Assembly (NCBI GenBank): GCA_037975125.1 | Contig: CM075857.1 | Span: 22,918,822-22,982,821 of the forward strand | Source of the DNA: Latrodectus hesperus | Lineage: Eukaryota > Arthropoda > Arachnida > Araneae > Theridiidae | DNA length: 64,000 bases | Direction: 5' to 3' | Part shown: one piece after another, positions 13,149 through 25,067 of the stretch | Layout: each line of letters starts with the position of its first letter | Position numbering within the stretch: position 1 is the first letter of the stretch | The notes under the pieces: generated by a model | Told to the model about the DNA's origin: nothing | The model's input: only the letters and a program-made list of their open reading frames with translations | The model's database searches: none | Position numbers and translations under genes: made by a program

Positions 13149-13552
13149 ATAAAATTATTTCAACACTCGTGACTAGATGTAAAATGTTGCTTCTTCTACC
13201 TTATTGCTTTTAGAACATTTGTTCTGTTCGTAACTTTTAGAACATATTTGTTCGCGTTGAAATAATTTTTAAACATTTCTCATTTAGTACATTTATTTTG
13301 TTCGCGTTGCAATATGTTGTTGTTAGTCATCAAATTATTGTAACACTCATGGTTAGCTGTGAAACGAAACTTCTAAGTTATCTCTTTTAGAACATTTGTT
13401 CTATTGGTAACCTTTAGAACATTTCTTCTGTTCGTGTTAATGAATATGATGCTCTGTTTGGCATCAAATTATTGCAACATTCGTAACTAGTTGTAAGCGA
13501 TACTGCTAAGCCATCGTTTATAGATAATTTCTTCTCTGTTCATAACCAAACA
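13149..13552. repeat. Old divergent tandem repeat, about three units of 92-180 bp
   Basis: Units begin with ATAAAATTATTTCAACACTCGTGACTAG-like sequence at about 13149, 13329 and 13461 (shared core ATCAAATTATTGnAACAnTCGT). Each is followed by TTTTAGAACATTTGTTCTgTTsGTAAC-like motifs that are themselves repeated inside units. Identity is moderate, so the expansion is old. Confidence 0.65.
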
Positions 13553-15468
13553 TTTATCATTTGTTTTCTTTAAAAAGAGGTGTATCAATGTCATTCCAAA
13601 ATAATTCTAAAAATTAAAGAACATGTGCTTAACTATTCCAAAAAAATCGTTATAGACGTTTTTTTTTTTTTTTTTTTTTTCTATATCTTTACTTAATATC
13701 AGAGGATAGCATGTTTCATAACATGCCTGATAAATATATGGAATGCCTTTTTTTTTCTTTTTTTTGTATGTTTCACCCTCTTGGTAATTAAATGGTAAAA
13801 GGTATTAATTTTTAATTGCTATTGTGTTTGTTTTCGAAGAGAATTCCAATTTTGGAAACTTTAAAAAAAATCTTTGAAATATTTGATTTTTAATTGCTGT
13901 CATTAGCTGATCTTTAAAAGTGAATTTTTCCTTGTGAATATGTTATTTCTTAGGGCGCATATTTTATTCCAGCCAAACGCACACACATGTAAATTCTAAC
14001 ATTAAATCAAAAGGTGGAAAATAAACAGCTGTTTTTAAAAATTAATTTAAGAACAATGTGACGTGAGTAAGCATTTAGATATAATTATCAGTATGCCATG
14101 ATATCGAGCTTTTTGTTCTTCAGCATTTTTTATTTTCTGGAGTAAACTCACTGCATAGTTTCTGATTTCTACGTCATGACTGGAAAATGTGAGTCAATAT
14201 TTTCACTCACTGATTATTCTATATTTTTTTCAGAGGAAAATAGTTTTATCAGTTGGTCAGAGTTATGCGTTATCAGATCAAGGGCCAGTTTTTCTAAGAA
14301 TCTTATGTTTTATGATACTTTTAATAGCGGAGAAAATGATATGCACCACTTGACAAAACTCCAATATTTATTTGTGCTATGTTGTCTTTCATTTACAGTG
14401 ATTTTTATCTGCTTTTCCTTAAAACGATGTTTTGGTGCATTCTGGTGCATGGTATCCTATCCAACTATGTATTTTATCTTGACTATTATTATTTTTTGAT
14501 AGAATAAACATTCTTTAATTATTAAAGGTACAAAAATTAAATACGGGGTCCAAACGTAGACTATTCTATTCATTTCATTAATGTATTTTCAAAACTTTTT
14601 TAAATTTATAAACTGATCATTTGATTGAGTTTGTCGCTTAGCGAGTGTAAAACATAATCATTCGACTAGCAATATTTAATGGAAAATTAACAACATATTT
14701 AAGCAGTAGATAATAACAGTTAAGAAAATATTTATATATAATGATGTATTAATACCTGTTAGATTGGAAAAAAATGGACTGAATTTTCGGTGAGTTTGCT
14801 CGAGATAATTTGCAAAAAAAGGTGTTATTCGTTACGACAATAGTATTTAATATAAACGAATCGAACAAACATAATTTTAATCAATCATGAATTCATCAAA
14901 AAGTACAGAAAAATGTTCAAATGTATTTCAGCCATATTTTAACCAATAATTTAAGATTTCGTGATGTGTGCAGTAAAAAATATATTATATTTGAATAATA
15001 TTTAATTATATAGTAAATTAGAGTATAAAATATTTAACTATTCTAACAAGTTAAATTTTAAAATTTAATATGCTGTAATAGTTAATTAGTTACTTATATT
15101 ATGATTGTTAATCAGGAAATTCCTTTGTTTATATATTCTCATAATTTTTTAGTATATTTTATTTGCATTTATTATGATTTTTTATCATGTATTAACAATT
15201 TAATTTCTTAAATCATACAATATAAAATGTATTAATCTGTTTGGCCAGTATTTCAAAACTTGAGTCGTGTGACCACTACTGCGTCTTTTCCAATGCATTG
15301 CAAATATATATAATAAAAAGTAATTTAAATTTTATTAATTAACAATAGAATTCTATCATATATTCTACAATATACTTTATTTTATAGACAAATAAAAGTT
15401 CGTACATTTATTTTTGAGCGATTTTTTTAAATGGAAGGGAAAAAAACTATATGTGCGTTTTACAAACC

Positions 15469-15470
<2 letters not shown>
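13553..15470. other. AT-rich DNA without a gene
   Basis: Contains a long poly-T run at about 13660-13680 and chance open frames such as 14176-14499, whose translation has no recognisable motif. Confidence 0.4.

Positions 15471-15533
<63 letters not shown>
15471..15533. repeat. (AT)n microsatellite
   Basis: About 31 uninterrupted AT dinucleotides running into ATAATAATAA. Confidence 0.97.
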
Positions 15534-15536
<3 letters not shown>

Positions 15537-18497
15537 ATAATCAAATATTAATTTTGTTAAATTAAGAAATATAAATATATTTTAATGCATAGCGGAAATT
15601 TTGTAAAATGTCTTGTATTGAATAAATTTGATAAAAAAAATACTAAAAATTTAATTAATAATTAAAAAGTTTAAGCTAATTTTATTCAAAAAATGATGAA
15701 ATAAATTTTTAATAATAAATTAAAATCAATTTTATGTATACATGCATATACTTTTGAGACTAAAATTATATATAAAGCTTTTATTAGTAATTAAATGTAT
15801 TACCCATGTACCTTCATTGATTAAAGTTATTTTTCCATAAAGTCATATTTTGATCAATAATTTAAGCCTAATGCATCTTTGATTGGTATTTTTTGAGTTC
15901 TACTTCAGTCGAAGTTTTGATAAGAATTATTTCTACTTTCACATTTACCTATTGCACTACCTATGTAATATATAAAATATTTTTAATAATTTATGACTGG
16001 TCACCTTATTGGAGAAATGTTATTCCAGGTTGTTGCTACCCCTTTAACCCGCTCTTTCCCCCCCTTCATGTCGTTAGTATTATTTGGTAGTTGGGCAAAT
16101 AGTCTATCTCTGACGCAAACATTAACCTTTAGCGCTTGCTTATCGAGGTCCAAAAATACGATTGCGCCTGGAAAAAAAAAGACTGAAATAAAAAGAGAAA
16201 TCTCTCCTTAACCTGTTGGGTTTTCCTGGCGATTTTTTTTCCCCTTTTCGTTTTGTTTTTAGCTTGTGTGCGCCCCTCACCCCCTCTGGGCTTGGCTAAA
16301 TATATCTGAAATGCGAAACTCTGTGTCCCTTACCGAGTTTCTATATATGGAGCAGGAATATATATACCCCTTTTTTTCTTTTATATTCCTTGCCTGCATT
16401 TGTTAATTTATCTCCGAGTGCTATCGAGACGTCAAATGTCGAGGAAGGTGTCGAACACCGCGCGTGCGAATGACAGGTAGCGGTGTGATTTCCTCCATTT
16501 ATTACCTTCAAAAAGGCATCTGCCAAAAATCGTTTCATAAGCAAGTTCCCAAATGGGTCACAGATGGACAGTTAAACTCGTTATTTCTGCTGTTGATAAA
16601 ATCGGCTTTTTTTTGTAATTTTTCGGTATTGGGTAATTTTGTCGCCTGTTCCAGAGAAATGATATATCAAAGTTGGCATTTTCCACTTATGCCTCGAATA
16701 AATGGTGCAAATGTTTTACGCCATGCATGGACTGGTTGGAACACTTGTACTAATTAGTGTTAGTAATGCTGCCATTTTGTTTCTGGTGGTTGGAATGTAG
16801 CGGTAAATGTAGGCGATGGTTTTTCATTTGTTTTTATTTTATATACATATTTTTTGTTTGTCTTAATGGTTTTTATAATCGCCATTATCATTTTGTTCTT
16901 GACCAAATTTATGGCAAATGTATAATTTTATTTTGCTTCAGATTTGTTTCTATAGTAATATTTTCTGTAGAAACACAGCTATGCAGTAATACTATTATAG
17001 CTGTATTATCGTTTGCTGTTATGCTAAACACAAGTAAAAATTTTATGCTTAGTGTTTTAGCTGTTAGCTTAAAATTTGCCGTCTAACTAGCTAGTAAAGT
17101 AATAGATATTAGCATTTTTTAGTTTTCTTTTAGCGTACTTTTGACATATTCTGTTTTTAATATTTATTTCCTTGAAATATGTTAGTATATTTCTATATAC
17201 CTTTATAATCTTATTATAATTCACTTAGAAAATTCCAATTAACGAAATAAATATTCGCCATCTTGTTGTAAGTATTCTAACATATAAATGCATATGAACA
17301 TCCTTCGCGTTTTTGCGTTCCTATTAATAGCAGACAGTAGTGTATAATGGAGAAAACCCGGAAAATTCCAAAAAGGCGATTCCGGTAGACATGCATGTTG
17401 AAAACTAGAATATAGCATCAAAGTATCTTTGTTCAATTGGGATTGAATGATAGGAACTTTCACTCCAAAGAACGTGATATTTAAATGAAATAATCTGACT
17501 TCACTATTATAAATCATTCTTTTCAAAGATTTTTTGTTTTGTTTTTATAGAATAAATTTTATAATTGTTATTAATATTTGTTAAATGATTTTCTGCCACA
17601 ATATTTTTGACATCCATATGATATATAGGACGATATTAGTGACGAAAAAGTTTTATTTTGGCATCAATAAATGCACCATCTTTATGTGCAACGCAAATAA
17701 AATAATTTCTTGTTTCTCATTTAAATGAATCTTAATTTCACATCAATTTATTTGATGTTTTGTAAATATTTAAAACTAAGCGTGAAATAACAAGAAAAAA
17801 GTGATTTAGAAACTATAAAAAATAAGCAGATAGCAAATTATATCTGAAGTGCGTTCCGAACAATCATTTTCAGAAGTCTGCATCGTGAAAGAGTTGTGTG
17901 CCCTCTAACGTGATAAGTAAATCACTCAGAATCGTATTGAAAAGATATCTTTTTTATCTGGGGCGATTCCTTTAATTACAAAGGTAAGCGCTTAGGAACG
18001 ATGTGCTTCTTTTGAAATCACGTGTTTGAGCTAACTTCAGTAGAATGCAGTTTTCAATGTAAGTAAAACATACTTTCTCTTAAATTTTCTAAAAGGCGAT
18101 ATATTAGGCTACAATTAATTTTATTGTCAACCCATACAATTTATATCATATTAGATAAGTTGAATTAAAGAATTACGTGAAACATATATATATTCTACCC
18201 ATTTTTTTCACGTGTGTGTGTACCATTTAAATTTTTAAATTCGAAACATACTTATTAACATTTGTAATATAAATTTTTACTAATTTTAAGGGAAAACTTT
18301 TAAAAGCGTAAAAAACAATTATTTACTTTTCCTGAATTATTTTCGATATTTAAATACTGATCTATGGAAATTTTTACAACGCATTTGGGAAGAATATTAA
18401 TACTTAATATATGTATTAATACTTAATATATATTTAATGCAAATAAATGTTGACAACGTGTAAAAATGAAATTTAGAAACTGATTTTGTTTTTTACT
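15534..18497. other. AT-rich DNA without a supported gene; GC-richer patch at about 16020-16560
   Basis: The patch at 16020-16560 has C-rich tracts (CGCCCCTCACCCCCTC) and CpGs (GAACACCGCGCGTGCG) and stands out in composition. Open frames there and at 16757-17086 have low-complexity translations. Near 18395-18435 a 20-bp sequence, TATTAATACTTAATATAT, is directly duplicated. Confidence 0.35.
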
Positions 18498-19995
18498 AAT
18501 CTACTTTAAACTAGTTTGAAATCTACTTTAAACTAAGTATTATAACAATTAGCTCTCGTACGCAAAAAAGATAGTATATTTTACTTTAAACTGTCGGTTC
18601 CGTTCCGATTAGCCCTGTTATGCCAGAGAAAGTGATCGTAAAATCCATTTTAAACTTGTCGGTTCCGTTTCGATGTAGTCCTCGTATGTCAGAGAAAGTG
18701 ATCGTAAAATCCACTTTAAACTGTCGGTTCCGTTCCGATTATCCCTCGTATGCCAGAGAAAGTGATCGTAAAATCCACTTTAAACTGTCGGTTCCGTTCC
18801 GATTAGTCCTCGTATGCCAGAGAAAGTGATCGTAAAATCCACTTTAAACGGTCGGTTCCGTTCCGATTAGCCTCTCGTATGCCAGAGAAAGTGATCGTAA
18901 AATCCACTTTAAACTTTCGGCTCCGTTCCGATTAGACCTCGTATGTCAGAGAAAGTGATCGTAAAATCCACTTTAAACGGTCGGTTCCGTTCCGATTAGT
19001 CCTCGTATGCCAGAGAAAGTGATCGTAAAATCCACTTTAAACGGTCGGTTCCGTTCCGATTAGTCCTCGTATGCCAGAAAGTGATCGTAAAATCCACTTT
19101 AAACTTTCGTCTCCGTTCCGATTAGACTCTCGTATGCCAGAGAAAGTGATCGTAAAATCCACTTTAAACTGTCGGTTCCGTTCCGATTAGTCCTCGTATG
19201 CCAGAGAAAGTGATCGTAAAATCCACTTTAAACGGTCGGTTCCGTTCCGATTAGTCCTCGTATGCCAGAGAAAGTGATCGTAAAATCCACTTTAAACTGT
19301 CGGTTCCGTTCCGATTAGCCCTCGTATGCCAGAGAAAGTGATCGTAAAATCCACTTTAAACTGTCGGTTCCGTTCCGATTAGCCCTCGTATGCCAGAGAA
19401 AGTGATCGTAAAATCCACTTTAAACTGTCGGTTCCGTTCCGATTAGCCCTCGTATGCCAGAGAAAGTGATCGTAAAATCCACTTTAAACTGTCGGTTCCG
19501 TTCCGATTAGCCCTCGTATGCCAGAGAAAGTGATCGTAAAATCCACTTTAAACTGTCGGTTCCGTTCCGATTAGCCCTCGTATGCCAGAGAAAGTGATCG
19601 TAAAATCCACTTTAAACGGTCGGTTCCGTTCCGATTAGTCCTCGTATGCCAGAGAAAGTGATCGTAAAATCCACTTTAAACGGTCGGTTCCGTTCCGATT
19701 AGTCCTCGTATGCCAGAGAAAGTGATCGTAAAATCCACTTTAAACGGTCGGTTCCGTTCCGATTAGTCCTCGTATGCCAGAGAAAGTGATCGTAAAATCC
19801 ACTTTAAACGGTCGGTTCCGTTCCGATTAGTCCTCGTATGCCAGAGAAAGTGATCGTAAAATCCACTTTAAACTTTCGGTTCCGTTCCGATTAAACCTCG
19901 TATACCAGAGAAAGTGATCGTAAAATCCGCTTTAAACTGTCGGTTCCGTTCCGATTATCCCTCGTATACCAGAGAAAAAAAGTGATCGTAGTGTC
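18498..19995 (+). repeat. 64-bp satellite array, about 22 units, related to the SINE family A 3' body
   Basis: The unit runs AATCCACTTTAAAC, tGTCGGTTCCGTTCCGATTA, GcCCTCGTATGCCAGAGAAA, GTGATCGTA. Starts of the CACTTTAAAC motif recur every 64 bp from about 18582 to 19927. Identity between units is mostly above 90%, with two main variants (CTGTCGG...AGCC and CGGTCGG...AGTC). The unit lines up with SINE family A (AATCCACTTTAAACCG...GTC..ATTAGCCCTCGTGTGCAAAAAATGACCG). The left edge at 18498-18600 holds units with SINE-like CGCAAAAAAGAT. Sixty-four is not a multiple of three, so open frames inside are meaningless. Confidence 0.95.
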
Positions 19996-20646
19996 CATAT
20001 AATTGAATTACTTTAATGAAGATTTTCTTTCGCGTTTCTTACACTCCAATTTTAAATAAAAGGTCATTGTTTCTTAATTGTGAATCTAACATAAATCAGA
20101 TTGTTGTAAGCAAAACTGGCTATATTTTTCTGAGGCATATGTGAAAGTGATCCTCTCTAAAATATATTTTAAAAGAAGAAACAAATGTCTAATTTTAAAT
20201 TTTAAAAGAACAATAATTGTACAATAATATAATTCTATAAATATTAGGTATTTATTATCTGGAGTTATAAATTTTTATCGAATAATGCATCATCTTTCCC
20301 ATTGAACAGTAAAGCGTAAGTGTTTGTTTTCATAATACTACTGTTGTTATGTATCATTTGTTATCAATTATCTTCCACTTTTCTTAACGTTTTCGTTCCA
20401 TTGGAATTCGACTTGATAATGGGTTTCTAAAGCATCCAAAATGTATGAAATGACTCTTGTGCACAAGATTTTCGTCTCGACCTTGCAGACTGAATGCTCT
20501 TGTAGTATCATACATTACCCAAGCTTATGTGATTAGGATTTTATTTCATAAGAAAACACGTGACTTTCAACAGAATTTGCTTGGGTCGTGTAAATATAAA
20601 TCATTCTATTTTTAACCTTCTGTGTTATATGTTATAATTATCTCCA
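19996..20646. other. AT-rich DNA, no feature seen
   Basis: No coding-like frame or repeat that I could recognise. Confidence 0.4.
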
Positions 20647-20780
20647 TGATAAGCGCTCTGGTTTTTAGTTCAGTAGTTCTCAATTTCGAATCCAGTGTCG
20701 GGGTTGTTGAGACCGCAATGACTTTAAATTCACTTCTGAAGTGCCGGTAAGTGCATTGACGCGCAGAAATATACAAATAT
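20647..20780 (+). repeat. Degenerate tRNA-derived SINE
   Basis: ATGATAAGCGCTCTGGTTTTTAGTTCAGTAGTTC, then a box-B-like TTTCGAATCCAGTGTCGGGG, then ACTTTAAATTCACTTC follow the SINE head and body order at low identity. Confidence 0.45.
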
Positions 20781-21594
20781 AGTTTGATTGGAGAAATGCA
20801 TTATGGGATTTCTGTTTATTGAAGTTTTTTCTGCTACTTAAACATTATCGAAACAATAAAGAATATATGAAAATGAATGTTTATACTTTTTTTATTCCTA
20901 AATCTTCTATTTTTCTTATTAATTCTTTATGTATGTTGATATAGATCATTTTTTGGCACTATATTCGCATATATTTGTTAATTGAACCTTTCTTATCATA
21001 ATATTCATCCTATTCTATTAATAAATACTAATTTCTGGATTTAATTTTTTTAATTATTTGCACTCATTTCTTAAATTATGCCGCACTAAGAGCATTTATT
21101 TATTTTTATTTATTTATTTATTTCGCAAAATTTAAACTTCTATTTTTTGCGCATCTTCGGAATTGTTTAAATGATGGACTGGACAGTTTTGTAATGAAAC
21201 GTTTGAATGCCTTTGTATGTCATTTTTTTTAATGATAAAATTTTCGTCACTTGTGGCTTAAGAGCTCATTCCATTAATCATGGGAGAATAAATATTGGAG
21301 AGTTTTGATTTAAAAAATTTATATTTAATCATGTTAATTTTGTTGTAGCAGAATTATCCAACTTCCATTTTGAAAAGCTGCGTCTACAATTCTCCGTTAA
21401 CCATAATTATTTCCCATTAGTTTAACAAACTGTTTTTGTTATATTTTAATAGTTGACATAGTTGTGTACCATAGATTTTTTTGAGAATCTACGATCTGTG
21501 ATTTAATTTCGTAAAAATCTTCGGTTTCTAAATATGTACGTACTTTATTTTAAAATGCCTTTTATTCAAAAATGTGTAGTTTTTATTTATAAAA
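20781..21594. other. AT-rich DNA with a short (TTTA)n tract
   Basis: TTTATTTATTT repeats lie at about 21098-21124. No coding-like frame. Confidence 0.4.
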
Positions 21595-22837
21595 AATAGC
21601 TTATTACATTTTTAATGTTTTCTCTTGTAATGAACTAAAAAGATAAAAAAAAATTTTTATATACAGTATCGTGTTTTATTTCTTTCCATGTAGATAATTT
21701 TTCTGGTACATGAATCCTTTCATGATTACATAAAAAAAACGTTGCTCCCTACGTGGAATTGTAAGAAGTAATTTTTTAAATAATCTCTTTGCATCGTTAT
21801 CAGCAAAAGAGTTTCAATTTTGTCATTGTTTGACGTCATTTGCAGCTTACTTGTTACTTATACCGTTGGCTAATTTTAATGATATAATGCTTTGGCAGAA
21901 TATCATTAAATAGCTTATTACATTTTTAATGTTTTCTCTTGTAATGAACTAAAAAGATAAAAAAATTTTATATACAGTATCGTGTTTTATTTCTTTCCAT
22001 GTAGATAATTTTTTCTGGTACATGATTCCTTTCATGATTACATAAAAAAAACGTTGCTCCCGACGTGGAATTGTAAGAAGTAATTTTTTAAATAATCTCT
22101 TTGCATCGTTATCAGCAAAAGAGTTTCAATTTTGTCATTGTTTGACGTCATTTGCAGCTTACTTGTTACTTATACCGTTGGCTAATTTTAATGATATAAT
22201 GCTTTGGCAGAATATCATTAAATAGCTTATTACATTTTTAATGTTTTCTCTTGTAATGAACTAAAAAGATAAAAAAAATTTTATATATAGTATCGTGTTT
22301 TATTTCTTTCCATGTAGATAATTTTTTCTGGTACATGATTCCTTTCATGATTACATAAAAAAAACGTTGCTCCCGACGTGGAATTGTAAGAAGTAATTTT
22401 TTAAATAATCTCTTTGCATCGTTATCAGCAAAAGAGTTTCAATTTTGTCATTGTTTGACGTCATTTGCAGCTTACTTGTTACTTATACCGTTGGCTAATT
22501 TTAATGATATAATGCTTTGGCAGAATATCATTAAATAGCTTATTACATTTTTAATGTTTTCTCTTGTAATGAACTAAAAAGATAAAAAAATTTTATATAT
22601 AGTATCGTGTTTTATTTCTTTCCATGTAGATAATTTTTTCTGGTACATGATTCCTTTCATGATTACATAAAAAAAAACGTTGCTCCCGACGTGGAATTGT
22701 AAGAAGTAATTTTTTAAATAATCTCTTTGCATCGTTATCAGCGAAAGAGTTTCAATTTGTCATTGTTTGACGTCATTTGCAGCTTACTTGTTACTTATAT
22801 CGTTGGCTAATTTTAATGATATAATGCTTTGGCAGAA
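21595..22837. repeat. Four-copy tandem repeat of about 313 bp
   Basis: TAGCTTATTACATTTTTAAT recurs at 21597, 21911, 22223 and 22536 (spacing 314, 312, 313). Copies are nearly identical and differ mainly in A-run length. Copy 1 alone has GAATCCTTTC and CTCCCTACG where copies 2-4 have GATTCCTTTC and CTCCCGACG, so copies 2-4 share a more recent ancestor. Each holds CATTGTTTGACGTCATTTGC. No frame is open across a unit. Confidence 0.96.
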
Positions 22838-22842
22838 CTCTA

Positions 22843-23005
22843 TTACCGAATCGATATGAATGGTAGGCTCATTAGTCTCTAGTTCAACAGTTTGTGGGTT
22901 CGATTCCCAACGTCGGCGTAGTTGCTCTAGTGGTACGGATTTCACTTATAGTGCAGTTATCCCTCATATGCAAAAAATGACGGTAGAATGCTACCTAAGA
23001 AACTA
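22843..23005 (+). repeat. Diverged tRNA-derived SINE abutting the 313-bp array
   Basis: TAGTTCAACAGTTTGTGGGT with box B GGTTCGATTCCC, then AGTGGTACGGATTTCACTTA, then TTATCCCTCATATGCAAAAA and ATGACGGTAGA match family A in order. It begins within a few bases of the end of the tandem array. Confidence 0.7.
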
Positions 23006-24338
23006 AATCCAGAAAGTCATTCGTTTCAAAAAAAATATGGTTTTTCTTTTAAAAAAAAAATTTTTTTTAGTTATTTTTAATCCCTGTGTGCAGAGAAGAA
23101 AAATGTACGACTTCGTTTGAAGAAGACAAAACTTAATGTTTTGTCTTTTTAACTGACCACAATTAAATATCATTTTTTTCATTTTTTAATAACGATATTT
23201 CCTGCTCCTTTCCTCCGATTTTTGAAATAGTTTTTACCTTTTGCATCGTACGTCTTTTCGATTTTCATAATATACCCCTAATCGTAATTGCTTTAGTATG
23301 TATGTGAATGAAAGAAGTTTCGAATTTAATGTTTTAGAAAGATATATAGGAATTTTTCAAACGATCCGCATTTGTTTCTGCATGGTTTGTTCACAAGACT
23401 TATTATTTGTGATGCTGGTAGCGTTTCAAACTTGTTAAATAGTTAAATTTTGTTTTAAAAATTATTATTTTTCAAAGTAATTTTTTTCTCGAAAGCTAAA
23501 TTTTGCGTTTCCCTTAGAAGCATGGCTAGTTTAGATTTATAATCGTTTCAATTTTGTTTTAATTCTATATTAACAAATAATTGTTTTAAATGTTAAAATA
23601 TCTTATATTAAATTAGAGTAATATCTGCATATAGTAAGAAATTATATATATTTTATATTACATTCAAATTCATATTTTTATTGTGTCTCATGTCAATGCA
23701 TATTTAATAATTCGTTAGTGAAGTATTTTTATGCATGATTATCAAATAAATTTTTTACATAAAGTCACCTATCTATGTTTTCTCCAAGTTTTTTTGATTG
23801 TATGTGACCTGTTCTGTAAATCATACTGCAATATATGTGGGCTCAGTGTATAAATACATGGATTACTTCATTCTTTCAACAGCGGCTGAGACTCTTTCTT
23901 TCTCCGGGAGTATCCGTTCAGGAAAGTCTAATTTTAACTTCGCATCTGCTTCACAACTGTTGAGCACCCTTTCCTTTGAAGTTCGAGATAGTGATGATAA
24001 ATTTCCCTGCAGATACCCCGTTTTATGTATTCTTGTGGTGTTAACAGAAATATGAGTATTTTGTTGGTCGTCGGCGAACTTTTCAGTGATGTGTCCTGAC
24101 ATTCGCAGAAACTTTGAACGAATGCATTGCCAATGGATATTATATACATTAGGACTTCATTGAATTATGTAAAAAATTGTTTTGCCATTTTTATTTATTG
24201 GATTGGTTATTTATAGATTGCTATAATTTACTTGATTGAGAGAGAATCGTAATTATTAATCGGTCATATATTGATGCTGCGTAGTTTGACAGCCCAAGTC
24301 TAATATTTTAGTATCCATGTATTATAATATGTTCACGT
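23006..24338. other. AT-rich DNA, no gene recognised
   Basis: Overlapping open frames on both strands at 23798-24149 have unremarkable translations. I see no family or splice context. Confidence 0.4.
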
Positions 24339-24351
24339 ATCACAAGGGAGG

Positions 24352-24627
24352 TCCGCCCAACTTGTCTAGTGATCAGCGTGCCTGACTGCGGATAGGGAGG
24401 TCCTGGGTTCGAATCCCGGTTCGGGCATGGATGTACTTTCTCTATCTATCCTGTCTTTGTCCTTTCCTTGTATGAATGTGTTGTGAATGGTTGACTACCC
24501 TATAAACGGGTCCGTATGGCATGTGTGTACTGAGGAAGTCGGACTCCACACCAAAATATGGTTCAATTGGAAAAGTGGAGCAGCGCACCCTATATTGCCC
24601 GCCTGGCTGGCACACGACGACAACAAC
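24352..24627 (+). repeat. tRNA-derived SINE, family B, with 13-bp target-site duplication
   Basis: Flanked by perfect ATCACAAGGGAGG at 24339-24351 and 24628-24640. The tRNA-like head has box A TGTCTAGTGATCAGCGTG, an anticodon-like CCTGACTGCGGA, and box B GGGTTCGAATCCCGG. The body contains TATCTATCCTGTCTTTGTCC, CCTATAAACGG and GGAAAAGTGGAGCAGCGCAC, and ends in ACGACGACAACAACA. A second copy is at 25683-25948. Confidence 0.9.
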
Positions 24628-24640
24628 ATCACAAGGGAGG

Positions 24641-24990
24641 AAACTCGAAAAACTTTTAATGCGCCCCGTAGAGACGTGCATGCAGAAGTCAGAAGCTCAA
24701 CGTTTGATTTTCGTTAATCAGCAGCGGCTGGGATCAAACCCGAGACCTTTCACTCTGAAGTGCGCCGAGCTGGCAGCCGAATGGTTAGCGCTCTTGCCTT
24801 CGGTTCAACAGTTCGTGGGCTCGAATCCCACCTTGGGCATGGATGTTTGTAGTGGTTCGGAATCCACTTTAAACCGTAAGTCCCGGTTTAATTAGCCCTC
24901 GTGTGCAAAAAATGACCGTTGAGCGACAAAGAAACCAAAGAAACCAAATCACTCTGAAGTGCACTGCCCTATCAATAAATCTGTTGAGAA
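24641..24990 (-). repeat. Minus-strand tRNA-derived SINE interrupted by a family A SINE
   Basis: Reading the minus strand from about 24990: TTGATAGGGCAGTGCACTTC (box A region), GAGTGAAAGGTCTCGGGTTT and GATCCC (box B), then body GAAGTCAGAAG-like sequence down to 24641. The 24764-24948 element sits in its head, between box A and box B. Borders are approximate, and no duplication of its own is clear. Confidence 0.5.
24764..24948 (+). repeat. tRNA-derived SINE, family A, nested copy with 14-bp duplication
   Basis: Flanked by perfect TCACTCTGAAGTGC at 24750-24763 and 24949-24962. Sequence is nearly identical to the 9403 and 27503 copies, with the tail GAAACCAAAGAAACCAAA. It is inserted inside another SINE's tRNA-like head. 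Confidence 0.92.
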
Positions 24991-25067
24991 TTTTAATGAC
25001 CTCATCGTGTACATTTCCTTACGAAAGAATTTTTTGTTAGTAAGGGGTATTCACTTGACCCAAGGCC

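Noticed and set aside
14176..14499. 107-codon frame with hydrophobic C-terminus
   Set aside because: F/I/S/L-rich translation typical of AT-rich chance frames, with no start or splice context.
18620..18829. 70-codon open frame with repeated EKVIVKS peptides
   Set aside because: It lies in the 64-bp satellite. The unit is not a multiple of three, so the frame shifts every copy and soon closes.
18498..19995. CRISPR array
   Set aside because: Repeats are contiguous 64-bp units with no unique spacers, in a eukaryotic genome.
24352..24425. Apparent tRNA genes at SINE heads
   Set aside because: Each is followed by a constant non-tRNA body and flanked by target-site duplications. Stems are imperfect. 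They are SINE heads, not functional tRNA genes.
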